The position numbers were made by a program, and so were the translations under genes. From Clostridiaceae bacterium M8S5 (GTDB lineage: Bacteria; Bacillota; Clostridia; Tissierellales; MCWD3), in contig CP118523.1 in assembly GCA_029227815.1 (NCBI GenBank), forward strand, positions 3,348,001 through 3,412,000: 64,000 nucleotides of DNA, written 5' to 3'. A model generated the notes under the pieces. It was not told the origin of the DNA and ran no database searches. It saw only the letters and a list, made by a program, of their open reading frames with translations. Position 1 is the first letter of the stretch. Each line of letters opens with the position of its first letter. This document shows positions 1 through 7,060 of this stretch, in pieces.

Positions 1-1
1 T

Positions 2-109
2 TTAAAAATTAGTTTGTTAAAAGATAATAATGCTATAACAAAAGTATTTCTAACAGGAGATACTAATATAGTATGTAAAGGAATCATAACTGACGAAGAT
101 TTAAAATAA
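2..109 (+). CDS. C-terminal end of an unidentified protein (5' partial)
   Basis: An open frame enters from the left edge and ends at TAA 107-109, giving about 35 residues that finish ITDEDLK. The next gene starts 18 bases later behind its own AGGAGG, so the two are probably co-transcribed. I do not recognise the family from this tail. The fragment matters mainly because it suggests that the first D-aminopeptidase is the downstream member of an operon whose promoter lies outside the window. Confidence 0.5.
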   Translation, partial: LKISLLKDNNAITKVFLTGDTNIVCKGIITDEDLK

Positions 110-127
110 ACTAAGGAGGGTAACTGT

Positions 128-928
128 ATGAAAGTATATGTAAGTACTGATATTGAAGGGGTAACTGGCTGTAATAATTGGAACGAAACAACTCTTGGTC
201 ATAGTGAGTATGCTTTGTTTCAAGAACAAATGACAAATGAAGTCAAAGCAGCATGTGAAGGTATCAATGAAGCTTTTGACAGTAATGTTGAAATAGTAGT
301 CAAAGATTCACACGACTCTGGAAGAAATATAATAATGAAGAACTTACCTGAAAACGTAAAATTGATTAGAGGCTGGACTTCTGACCCCAATATAATGATA
401 GGCGGTATTGACGAATCATTTGATGCTTTAGTTTATATAGGCTACCATTCAGGTGCAGGAGAAAATGGTAATCCTTTGTCTCATTCTATGAATCTGAAAA
501 CTAATTACATCACGGTTAATGGTTTGCAAGCTACAGAATATTTATTACATACTTATGCTGCCAGTGAGATGGGAATACCTGTTGTCTTTTTAAGCGGAGA
601 TGCAATGCTTTGTGAAAGTGCTAAGATAATAAATCCTTCTATTGAAACTGTTGCTGTAAAAGAAGGGCTTGGAGATAGTACTATAAGCTTAAATCCTAAC
701 TATGCTTGTTCATTAATTAAAGAGAAAATAAAAATTGGTCTATCAAAGATTAATGAATGTATAGTTAATCTTCCAGATAGCTTTGAGGTTGAAATCAATT
801 ATCAAAGACATCAAGATGCTAGAAAAGCAAGCTTTTATCCAGGTGTAACTTTAATAAACAATACTACTGTAAAATTTGTGGCTGAAACAGCTAGAGATAT
901 GATGGTAACTATTTTCTTTATATTATAA
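128..928 (+). CDS. dppA: D-aminopeptidase, M55/DppA family (copy 1)
   Basis: A zinc-dependent aminopeptidase of family M55, which in Bacillus subtilis DppA removes D-Ala from D-Ala-containing peptides. The expected metal ligands are visible: the N-terminal D-x-E pair (Asp8, Glu10), His62 in KDSH, His106 in GYHSG, and Glu136 in the ATEY motif. The length of 266 residues is normal for the family and there is no signal peptide, so it acts in the cytosol on imported peptides. The start follows GGAGGG at good spacing. It is closely similar throughout to the second copy at 1314. It probably processes cell-wall or D-amino-acid peptides imported by a transporter such as the Opp system at 47.8-53.7 kb (inference). 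Confidence 0.9.
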   Translation: MKVYVSTDIEGVTGCNNWNETTLGHSEYALFQEQMTNEVKAACEGINEAFDSNVEIVVKDSHDSGRNIIMKNLPENVKLIRGWTSDPNIMIGGIDESFDALVYIGYHSGAGENGNPLSHSMNLKTNYITVNGLQATEYLLHTYAASEMGIPVVFLSGDAMLCESAKIINPSIETVAVKEGLGDSTISLNPNYACSLIKEKIKIGLSKINECIVNLPDSFEVEINYQRHQDARKASFYPGVTLINNTTVKFVAETARDMMVTIFFIL

Positions 929-934
929 AGATGA

Positions 935-957
935 GGGAGATATAATTTCTCCCTTTT
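935..957 (+). terminator. Rho-independent terminator after dppA copy 1
   Basis: Six-base stem GGGAGA/TCTCCC with a 7-base loop, followed by TTTTT, directly downstream of the stop codon. The second copy at 1314 therefore needs its own promoter. Confidence 0.7.
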
Positions 958-1177
958 TAGCGTTCTAAAACAAGTGTCTATAGTCACTTTCCATAAAAGC
1001 GGATATTCATTTAGTTAGTTTTTGATACCGTAGTAATCATTTAGATATTTTGCTAAATATCATCCTATACAGCTTTAATGATATACATAACTACTGTATA
1101 TATTCCCACTGTTGATACTATGCTGAAAAATATTCCTAACAAATAATACTCTTCAAAATATCAATCTTTAAAAATAT

Positions 1178-1226
1178 GTTGCAGTCTACAGTGCAACTTT
1201 GTTAGTGTTGCAGTTACAAATGCAAC
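1178..1226 (+). promoter_or_regulatory. Two tandem inverted repeats upstream of dppA copy 2
   Basis: Two dyads of the form GTTGCA-N8-TGCAAC lie at 1178-1197 and 1207-1226, with a 29-bp period. They end about 24 bp before a putative -35 box (TTGACA 1250-1255), 17-bp spacer, -10 AATACT 1273-1278. The arrangement looks like a tandem operator for an unidentified regulator. The rest of the 929-1313 gap is AT-rich and holds no gene that I can support. Confidence 0.4.
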
Positions 1227-1313
1227 TTTTAAATCCACCGAAAGCCTTCTTGACAAATCTAAACATATTAGTAATACTAAATATAACAAAAAAACTATAG
1301 GAGGTATGTTCTT

Positions 1314-2117
1314 ATGAAGGTATTTATAAGTGCGGATATAGAAGGTGTTGCTGGCTGTACTCACTGGGATGAAGTACGTATGGGAAACATAGACTATCCG
1401 ATGCTTAGACAGCAGATGACTAACGAAATCAAAGCTGCATGTGAAGGTATCAATGAAGCCTTTGGTGATGATACTGAAATATTGGTAAAGGACTCTCATG
1501 CTACTGGAAGAAATGTAATAATAGCAAATTTGCCCCAAAATGTTAGATTAGTTAGAGGGTGGACATCTGATCCAAATTCTATGATAGGTGGTATAGATGA
1601 TACATACGATGCTGTTGCTTTTATAGGTTATCACTCTGGTGCTAGTAGAAATGGAAATCCTCTATCTCACACCATGAATACTCAGATAAACTATATAAAA
1701 ATTAATGGTACTATAGCAACGGAATACACGCTACATGCATATGCTGCTGCTGAAATGGGAATCCCTGTTGTTTTCTTAAGTGGAGACAAGATGCTCTGCG
1801 AAGATGCAAAACTTATCAATCCTACTTTGGAAACTGTAGCAGTTTTAGAAGGCCTAGGAGATAGCACAATTAGCTTAAACCCTAGCTATGCTTGCTCTCT
1901 AATAAAGGAAAAAATAAAGGTAGGTCTATCAAAGATGGAGAAATGCACTATAAAACTTCCTGAAAAATTTGAACTAGAAATCAACTACAAAAAACATCAA
2001 CTTGCTAGGCGAGCAAGTTTTTATCCAGGTGTTGAGTTAGTAAACGATACTACTGTTAAATACACTGCCAAAACCGCTAGAGACATGATGGTAACAAACT
2101 TTTTTATACTATATTAG
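1314..2117 (+). CDS. dppA: D-aminopeptidase, M55/DppA family (copy 2)
   Basis: A 267-residue paralogue of the gene at 128, alignable without gaps except at the end, with the same ligands (D-x-E at 8 and 10, KDSH, GYHSG, ATEY). The start is preceded by GGAGG. It has its own upstream region with tandem dyads and a plausible sigma-A promoter, and its own terminator, so it can be expressed separately from copy 1. Divergence is spread over the surface and both copies look catalytically intact, suggesting different regulation or peptide preference rather than decay. Confidence 0.9.
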   Translation: MKVFISADIEGVAGCTHWDEVRMGNIDYPMLRQQMTNEIKAACEGINEAFGDDTEILVKDSHATGRNVIIANLPQNVRLVRGWTSDPNSMIGGIDDTYDAVAFIGYHSGASRNGNPLSHTMNTQINYIKINGTIATEYTLHAYAAAEMGIPVVFLSGDKMLCEDAKLINPTLETVAVLEGLGDSTISLNPSYACSLIKEKIKVGLSKMEKCTIKLPEKFELEINYKKHQLARRASFYPGVELVNDTTVKYTAKTARDMMVTNFFILY

Positions 2118-2121
2118 GTAT

Positions 2122-2150
2122 AAAAGCGACTGCTTTAGAGTCGCTTTTTT
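2122..2150 (+). terminator. Terminator after dppA copy 2
   Basis: Ten-base stem AAAAGCGACT/AGTCGCTTTT with a 7-base loop and a T run, 5 bases after the stop codon. Confidence 0.8.
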
Positions 2151-2320
2151 GCTATCTTAATTAACTAAAATATGTTTTTCACCGAACTGTTTTTCAACTT
2201 TTCAAGCCTGACCCCAAAACCCCACGATCTGAAGTGACTACTTGCAGTTGCTTTTTTTCTATCTTAATTAACTGAAATATGATTTTCACTAAACTGTTCT
2301 TCAACTTTTCAATCATAACC
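2139..2320 (+). repeat. Degenerate ~107-bp tandem duplication
   Basis: The right arm of the dppA2 terminator and about 70 bases after it (TATCTTAATTAACT..., at 2153) recur with substitutions 107 bases later (TATCTTAATTAACT at 2260). Both units end in a stretch beginning ACTTTTCAA. No protein is encoded. It looks like a local slippage or unequal-crossover duplication. The rest of the 2118-2736 gap contains only the long hairpin at 2565 and the promoter at 2671. Confidence 0.6.
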
Positions 2321-2564
2321 CCTATCTGTCTTTAACATAAACGAACCTTCAAACTCATGGAGGTTATAGTTAAGATTAGTTTTAGACTAATCAATATGTT
2401 TGCTTGTATGTGATTTCTCATTTTTTAACCTTAAATCATGTATTTCAATTCTTTTAACACTTCCAGTTTTAAACTTTTGTACTCTAGCTATGCTATAGCT
2501 TATGCAATAATCTAACTTTGTTTTTCAATATCAGCACTTGTTTTTAATGTATTTACAGGAGAAA

Positions 2565-2614
2565 AACCTAAAATAAGAGCAACTAAAACTTTTTAGTTGC
2601 TCTTATTTTAGGTT
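2565..2614. terminator. Very long perfect hairpin, probable bidirectional terminator
   Basis: A perfect 24-bp inverted repeat with only two bases between the arms (AACCTAAAATAAGAGC... and its complement). It separates the dppA region from the sigma-factor region. A-runs and T-runs on both sides would allow termination in either direction. Confidence 0.65.
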
Positions 2615-2670
2615 AAAGCAGTCTATATTACTAAAGTTTAAAAAATTACAAAACAAGTCAAAATATACCC

Positions 2671-2707
2671 GTTTACAAAAACAGCTCCAAATTCATTTGT
2701 ATCTAGT
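2671..2707 (+). promoter_or_regulatory. Putative alternative-sigma promoter of the uviA-like gene
   Basis: TTTACA at 2672-2677, a 17-bp spacer, then ATTTGTATCTAGT from 2695. The same arrangement (TTTACA, 17 bp, GTTTGTATATAGT) stands before pcp at 3532. TTTACA is the -35 hexamer known for TcdR/BotR/TetR/UviA-type sigma factors, so I infer autoregulation by the sigma factor encoded at 2737. The -10 assignment rests only on the similarity between these two sites. Confidence 0.45.
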
Positions 2708-2736
2708 ACAAGTATGTTTAAAAGGGGTCGCATGAG

Positions 2737-3375
2737 ATGAAGTTAAGTAAAGCAATACTAGACGCGCAAAAAGAAGATAAGCAAGCATTAAAAGAGTTAT
2801 ACGTTGATTTTTATAAATCTATAGTATACTACAGTAAAAAAAATGAAGATATGCAAAGTGATTTAACTATATCATTCTTAGATTTCATATTAAACTTAAA
2901 TCCATGCAAAATAAAGAATCGCAATAATAGTCAGATAGCTAAATATATTAATGCTTTTTTAAAAAGTAAATCACTTGGATTATTAAGAAAAAACAATCAA
3001 ATAAAAACAAAAGAATGTCTTAAAATTAACCAAGAATTATTGAAAAATAGCGCAACGGTAGACTTTGCTAGTAATCTATTTATTTGTGAGTTACTAAAAG
3101 AACTACCAGTACAGCAAAGAAGAATTGTTGTAAGGAAATACATTTATGATTTGCCAGATATAGAAATAGCTAAACAATTAAAAATATCAAGGCAAGCAGT
3201 AAATCATTTAAAAAACAGAGCATTGAAAAATCTTAGAAAATACATATCATCCGACGGAGGTGAAAAAGATGGAATCGAATCTAATAGAAATCGCCTCCAA
3301 ACATGGTATTTGGGCAGTATTGACAGTAATATTAGTGTTTTACATTTTAAAAAATCAAGAAAAACGAGATATTAA
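2737..3375 (+). CDS. uviA: UviA/TcdR-type RNA polymerase sigma factor
   Basis: A small sigma-70-family factor of the clostridial toxin/bacteriocin group (TcdR, BotR, TetR, UviA). The N-terminal ~70 residues resemble a region-2-like helical domain. Region 4 is clear at about 125-170: ELPVQQRRIVVRKYIYDLPDIEIA followed by a helix-turn-helix (KQLKISRQAVNHLKNRALKNLRKY). The homology should end near residue 172; the last ~40 residues are read out of frame through the start of the downstream uviB-like gene and are probably non-functional. Pairing with a UviB-like gene matches the Clostridium perfringens uviAB operon. Its targets probably include itself and pcp (shared promoter motif), and possibly toxins (inference). 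Confidence 0.75.
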   Translation: MKLSKAILDAQKEDKQALKELYVDFYKSIVYYSKKNEDMQSDLTISFLDFILNLNPCKIKNRNNSQIAKYINAFLKSKSLGLLRKNNQIKTKECLKINQELLKNSATVDFASNLFICELLKELPVQQRRIVVRKYIYDLPDIEIAKQLKISRQAVNHLKNRALKNLRKYISSDGGEKDGIESNRNRLQTWYLGSIDSNISVLHFKKSRKTRY

Positions 3376-3505
3376 GCAAGAAGAAAGAGAAATAAAATAT
3401 CAAGATATTATAACTAGTCTTACTGAAAAGCTTAATTTAGTTTTAGATATTAAAGAAGATGTAATAGAAATAAAAAAATATGTATTTAAAGCCGATAAAA
3501 AGTAA
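3269..3505 (+). CDS. uviB: UviB/BhlA-family holin-like protein
   Basis: A 78-residue protein with one N-terminal membrane helix (about 12-30, HGIWAVLTVILVFYILK) and a charged, helical cytoplasmic tail. This is typical of BhlA/UviB proteins linked to bacteriocin release or holin-like activity. I chose ATG 3269, 8 bases after GGAGG, over the GTG at 3260. It overlaps the 3' end of the sigma-factor gene by 107 bases in another frame, so translation is probably coupled. By analogy with UviAB and with TcdR/TcdE it could help release secreted toxin or bacteriocin; that role is inference. Confidence 0.75.
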   Translation: MESNLIEIASKHGIWAVLTVILVFYILKNQEKRDIKQEEREIKYQDIITSLTEKLNLVLDIKEDVIEIKKYVFKADKK

Positions 3506-3530
3506 CTCGTTAAAAAAATTTTTTGAGGGG

Positions 3531-3567
3531 GTTTACATTTCGATTAGTTTTTTTGTTTGTATATAGT
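3531..3567 (+). promoter_or_regulatory. Putative uviA-type promoter before pcp
   Basis: TTTACA at 3532-3537, a 17-bp spacer, and GTTTGTATATAGT from 3555, matching the site at 2671 in both elements and in spacing. The palindrome TTTAACCGGTTAAA at 3579-3592 lies just downstream, about where transcription would begin, and may be an operator. Confidence 0.45.
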
Positions 3568-3578
3568 GAGAAGTTAAA

Positions 3579-3592
3579 TTTAACCGGTTAAA
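3579..3592. promoter_or_regulatory. 14-bp palindrome in the pcp leader
   Basis: TTTAACCGGTTAAA is a perfect palindrome between the putative promoter and the RBS of pcp. It is a candidate operator; no cognate regulator is evident. Confidence 0.35.
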
Positions 3593-3625
3593 CTTTCTTA
3601 GAAAAAATAAATAGGAGGTTTTAAT

Positions 3626-4231
3626 TTGAAAAAAATATTAATAACAGGTTTCGATCCTTTTGGAGGAGAATCTGTAAACGCTTCTATAGAAGCTGTTAAA
3701 AAATTACCTGATACGATAATGGGCTATAGTATCGTAAAACTTGAAGTTCCAACAGTCTTTAGAAAATCTATAGATACTTTAAAGAAAGCAATAGTAAAAG
3801 AATCGCCTGATATAGTAATTTGCACTGGTCAAGCAGGTGGTAGTTCTTCTATATCTATTGAAAAAATTGCACATAACTTAGATTATGCTATAATTCCAGA
3901 TAATGAAGGAAATCAACCTATTAACAAACCTATTTACGATGATGGTAAATATGCCTATTATTCTAACTTGCCTATTAATGCAATTCTTAAGAAATTGACC
4001 GATAATAATATATCAGCAGTTATTTCAAATTATGCAGGTACTTTTGTTTGTAACCACTTAATGTATGGTTTGCTTCATATGATTGAAAATGAATTTAGCA
4101 ATATCAGAGGAGGTTTTATACACGTACCATATTTACCTGAGCAAGCTGGATACCACTTACCTTCTATGCCTCTTGAGACTATAGCTACTGCTCTAAGGTT
4201 AACAATAGAAGCCTCTATAGAAAATAAATAA
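3626..4231 (+). CDS. pcp: Pyrrolidone-carboxylate (pyroglutamyl) peptidase
   Basis: A cysteine peptidase of family C15 that removes N-terminal pyroglutamate from peptides. The catalytic triad is present: Glu79, Cys142 (in GTFVCNHLMY) and His166 (in GGFIHVPYLP). The N-terminal signature TGFDPFGG and the 201-residue length are normal. The start is TTG at 3626, set by AGGAGG 10 bases upstream. The protein is cytosolic. Its promoter resembles that of the neighbouring uviA-like sigma gene, which would make a housekeeping peptidase part of a stress/toxin regulon. A strong terminator follows. Confidence 0.93.
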   Translation: MKKILITGFDPFGGESVNASIEAVKKLPDTIMGYSIVKLEVPTVFRKSIDTLKKAIVKESPDIVICTGQAGGSSSISIEKIAHNLDYAIIPDNEGNQPINKPIYDDGKYAYYSNLPINAILKKLTDNNISAVISNYAGTFVCNHLMYGLLHMIENEFSNIRGGFIHVPYLPEQAGYHLPSMPLETIATALRLTIEASIENK

Positions 4232-4263
4232 AGATAGCTTTGATTACTGGTAAAATTCATTAA

Positions 4264-4312
4264 AAGACGATAAAGGAGGATGTCTTAATTAGTACCTTCC
4301 TTTATCGTTTTA
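4264..4312 (+). terminator. Terminator after pcp
   Basis: Eleven-base stem ACGATAAAGGA/TCCTTTATCGT (4267-4277 with 4298-4308), T-rich on exit. Confidence 0.6.
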
Positions 4313-4403
4313 TGCTTTGACTATCTGTTTTTGCACAATATATATCCAAACTATATTATGTCTTTTTTAGTTTGTTTATGTATAATTGATGAAAAGAAAA
4401 AAG

Positions 4404-4564
4404 ATGGGATCATAACTAATAGAAATTGTCTCCACACAGTCTTGACAGTAATCTTAATGTTTTACATTCTAAAATTCAAAAAGAATAAGATATTAAGATA
4501 TCAAGCAAGAGATATAGAAATAAAATATAAGGATATTATAGTCTTACTTTCTCCAACTTTATAA
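4404..4564 (+). pseudogene. Decayed second uviB-like gene
   Basis: The DNA from the ATG at 4404 aligns with the start of the uviB-like gene at 3269 (ATGGGATCATAACTAATAG against ATGGAATCGAATCTAATAG). It has a stop at codon 4, a deletion of about a dozen bases in the membrane segment, and a frame change. Downstream parts still match (TTGACAGTAAT, TTTTACATT, AGATATAGAAATAAAATATA). It is a relic of a duplicated sigma/holin cassette; no sigma-factor relic is seen with it. Confidence 0.7.
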
Positions 4565-4591
4565 TCCAGTCCCTAAGGCATTTTGTGTTAA

Positions 4592-5680
4592 TTAAAAGAA
4601 ACTCTTTTGTACATTACATATATCATAAATATTACTAAAAACTTTAATCAAATCATCTCTATTTACCTTTTTATACTTCCATCCCATTTTATCATCACTA
4701 AACCCATTTTCATCTAAATACATCATTATCTCTTTTAAAAATTTATCATTCTTCCCTATTATCACTTCATATTTTTCATCTTCATATTTTCTCAAAACAA
4801 TCTGTATGTTTTTTAACTCATTAAAATAAGTAGTCAATATAAAATAACCTGTACTTGTCAAAGTTAATGTTTCATAGTCACAATATCTTATAATAGTATC
4901 TTTTATACATGTTTGTATGAACTCTTTTGTATCAATATTAATATCATTTTTCTTCATAATATTTTTATATTGCTTTACTAGTATAGTCTTACCATTCCAA
5001 TCTACAGGTTTCTCACAAAATTCTAGTAGTTCTTTAAAAAAATTTCTATGACCATCTACGAGTTCACTTTTTAAATAGAATCTCGAATGTAAAAAGCATG
5101 TCCTGTTATCACTTGTTAGATGTTTTTTCCCGTATTGGTTTATCCAATCTAGATAATTATACTGATTTTGCTTATATACTTTTAATGAATTAATGATTAA
5201 TCTTATACTATCTAAAAAAGATATTTTACTCTTAGTTTTTTTCATTAGTCTCTTATGTGAAACATTTTTACTCCATCCTTCTTCAGTAAACGTAGAAAGT
5301 GTCTTTTCATCATTTAAGCTGTCTGTATAGAAAAACTGAAATTTAGTTTTGTCATTAGCAATACTCATCTTAAATGGCATTTCATATTTTATATAATTAC
5401 CATAGTCAAAAAAATTTCTGAATCTCTGCTCTCCGTTATATGTTAACTCAAATACATCTCTATTATATTCCAGTTCTATCAAAAACGGAGCGTATAGACA
5501 TCCTATTATTTCATTTTCCACCCATTTCCTTGTCATATTTATTTCTCTACCATACTTATATAGCTGCTGTCTAGTTATTGATTTATTCTTGTATTTTAAA
5601 AAATGATTATGTATTTTTTTATAAAATTTGAATCTATATTCATTTGGCTTCATATAATTATTCAGTCCAAGTTCATACAT
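4592..5680 (-). CDS. Unknown protein, possible double winged-helix
   Basis: A 362-residue, charged, soluble protein that I do not recognise. The start is supported by a GGGGGG run 6 bases before ATG. Two segments look like winged-helix DNA-binding units by eye: residues ~30-90 (helix-rich ITRQQLYKYGREINMTRKWVENE, then FELTYNGEQR) and ~250-285 (ending in LTLTSTGYFIL), both with an LT-x-x-G turn typical of a wing. The middle is rich in aromatic and basic residues. It is monocistronic and not obviously linked to its neighbours. A DNA-binding or plasmid-type role is only a guess. Confidence 0.55.
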   Translation of the reverse strand: MYELGLNNYMKPNEYRFKFYKKIHNHFLKYKNKSITRQQLYKYGREINMTRKWVENEIIGCLYAPFLIELEYNRDVFELTYNGEQRFRNFFDYGNYIKYEMPFKMSIANDKTKFQFFYTDSLNDEKTLSTFTEEGWSKNVSHKRLMKKTKSKISFLDSIRLIINSLKVYKQNQYNYLDWINQYGKKHLTSDNRTCFLHSRFYLKSELVDGHRNFFKELLEFCEKPVDWNGKTILVKQYKNIMKKNDINIDTKEFIQTCIKDTIIRYCDYETLTLTSTGYFILTTYFNELKNIQIVLRKYEDEKYEVIIGKNDKFLKEIMMYLDENGFSDDKMGWKYKKVNRDDLIKVFSNIYDICNVQKSFF

Positions 5681-5783
5681 ATCAATCCCCCCGATTAATA
5701 CTATATTTTTGTTTCACATTATATTCTATACAAAACTCTTCTATAAGAATATTGTAAACTATATCTGTTATAAATCAAAGAAA

Positions 5784-5819
5784 AAAGCTGTATCAAGAAT
5801 TTTATCTTGATACAGCTTT
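5784..5819. terminator. Bidirectional terminator between the unknown gene and malY
   Basis: Perfect 15-bp stem AAAGCTGTATCAAGA and its complement with a 6-base loop, A/T-rich on both flanks, just beyond the malY stop codon. Confidence 0.75.
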
Positions 5820-5839
5820 GCAGGATGTATATTGAGTAA

Positions 5840-7018
5840 CTATTTATTTATTGCGTTAACTGCGTCTCTTAGCCTTTCTAAGCCTTCTTTAAGCATAGCT
5901 CTTGGGCAAGCGATGTTTATTCGCATAAAGCCTTCTCCCACTTCACCAAACCAGTGTCCACTATCAAGGGCGATTTTAGCATCTTCAAAGAACAGCTTGT
6001 CTATATCTTTTGTATCTAACCCTAACCCTTTGCAATCCATCCACATTAAATATGTTGCTTGCATTTTGTATGGAGTTATCCCTTTAATGTTTTCTGTTAT
6101 AAAGTCGTATACAAAATTCATATTTCCTTCCAAGTACTTAACTAACTCATCTACATACTCTGCTCCATTTTCGTAAACAGCTTGTGTGATTTCTCTACTA
6201 AATGAATTTGATCTGTTAAGATCTAACAACCCTAACTCACTTCTGTATGCATTCATTTTTTCTTCGTCTTTGATTATACAGAAAGCAGTGTGAAGTCCAG
6301 CTATATTAAATGTCTTGCTAGGTGCTGTACATATGATAATATTTTTGTTCCATTTTTCGTCAACGTTTATCATAGGTGTATGCTCGTATCCACTATACAC
6401 TAAATCATAGTGAATTTCATCTGATACTAACAATACATCATTTTTAAAACATATTTCTCCAACTTTTCTCAATTCATCTTTAGTCCAAACTCTTCCTACT
6501 GGATTGTGTGGGCTGCAAAGAATCATCATTTTGCACTCTGGATTACTTGCCTTTTTCTCTAAGTCTTCAAAATCCATTACGTATTTTCCATCTTCAAATA
6601 CTAAAGTATTGTCACTAACTACTCTTTTATTGCCTTCTATAACAGCTTTAAAAGGATAGTATACAGGTGTTTGTATTATGATTTTGTCACCTTCATTTGT
6701 GAATTTTCTAATCATCATGTTGAGTAAGAAAACTACACCAGGACCATACTCTAATTCTTCTCTTTTAACAGTTATATTGTGTCTTGTATCTAGCCAGTTA
6801 ATTATAGCACCATAGTACTCTGGCATTCTCTTAGTGTATCCAAACACACCATGGTTTGCTCTCTTTACAAGGCAATCAATCATGAAATCAGGGCATTTGA
6901 AATCCATGTCTGCTACCCAAAAAGGAAGTAAATCATTACTGCCAAATTTAAGGCCCATTTCTTCATATTTTACTGAACTAGTATTTTTTCTATCTATTGC
7001 TAAATCAAAATTATACAT
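5840..7018 (-). CDS. patB: MalY/PatB-family PLP-dependent cystathionine beta-lyase
   Basis: A fold-type I PLP enzyme of the MalY/PatB group, which cleaves C-S bonds of cystathionine, cysteine or S-alkyl-cysteines to pyruvate, ammonia and a thiol. Visible features are the FWVADMDF motif near residue 33, SPHNPVG at 169-175, SDEIHYDL around 200, and the PLP lysine Lys235 in TAPSKTFNIAG. The ATG at 7018 is chosen because GGAGG lies 5 bases upstream. It lies 42 bases downstream of the symporter gene and probably shares the sigma-54 promoter at 8494, so uptake and cleavage of an amino acid substrate would be co-induced. Confidence 0.87.
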   Translation of the reverse strand: MYNFDLAIDRKNTSSVKYEEMGLKFGSNDLLPFWVADMDFKCPDFMIDCLVKRANHGVFGYTKRMPEYYGAIINWLDTRHNITVKREELEYGPGVVFLLNMMIRKFTNEGDKIIIQTPVYYPFKAVIEGNKRVVSDNTLVFEDGKYVMDFEDLEKKASNPECKMMILCSPHNPVGRVWTKDELRKVGEICFKNDVLLVSDEIHYDLVYSGYEHTPMINVDEKWNKNIIICTAPSKTFNIAGLHTAFCIIKDEEKMNAYRSELGLLDLNRSNSFSREITQAVYENGAEYVDELVKYLEGNMNFVYDFITENIKGITPYKMQATYLMWMDCKGLGLDTKDIDKLFFEDAKIALDSGHWFGEVGEGFMRINIACPRAMLKEGLERLRDAVNAINK

Positions 7019-7060
7019 GTTTACCTCCAAATCTTTCGTTAAGCACTGTTTAGCGCTAAT

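Noticed and set aside
1161..1538. 125-residue reverse-strand frame over the dppA2 upstream region
   Set aside because: It covers the regulatory dyads and the antisense of the real dppA2 start; there is no RBS and no recognisable domain.
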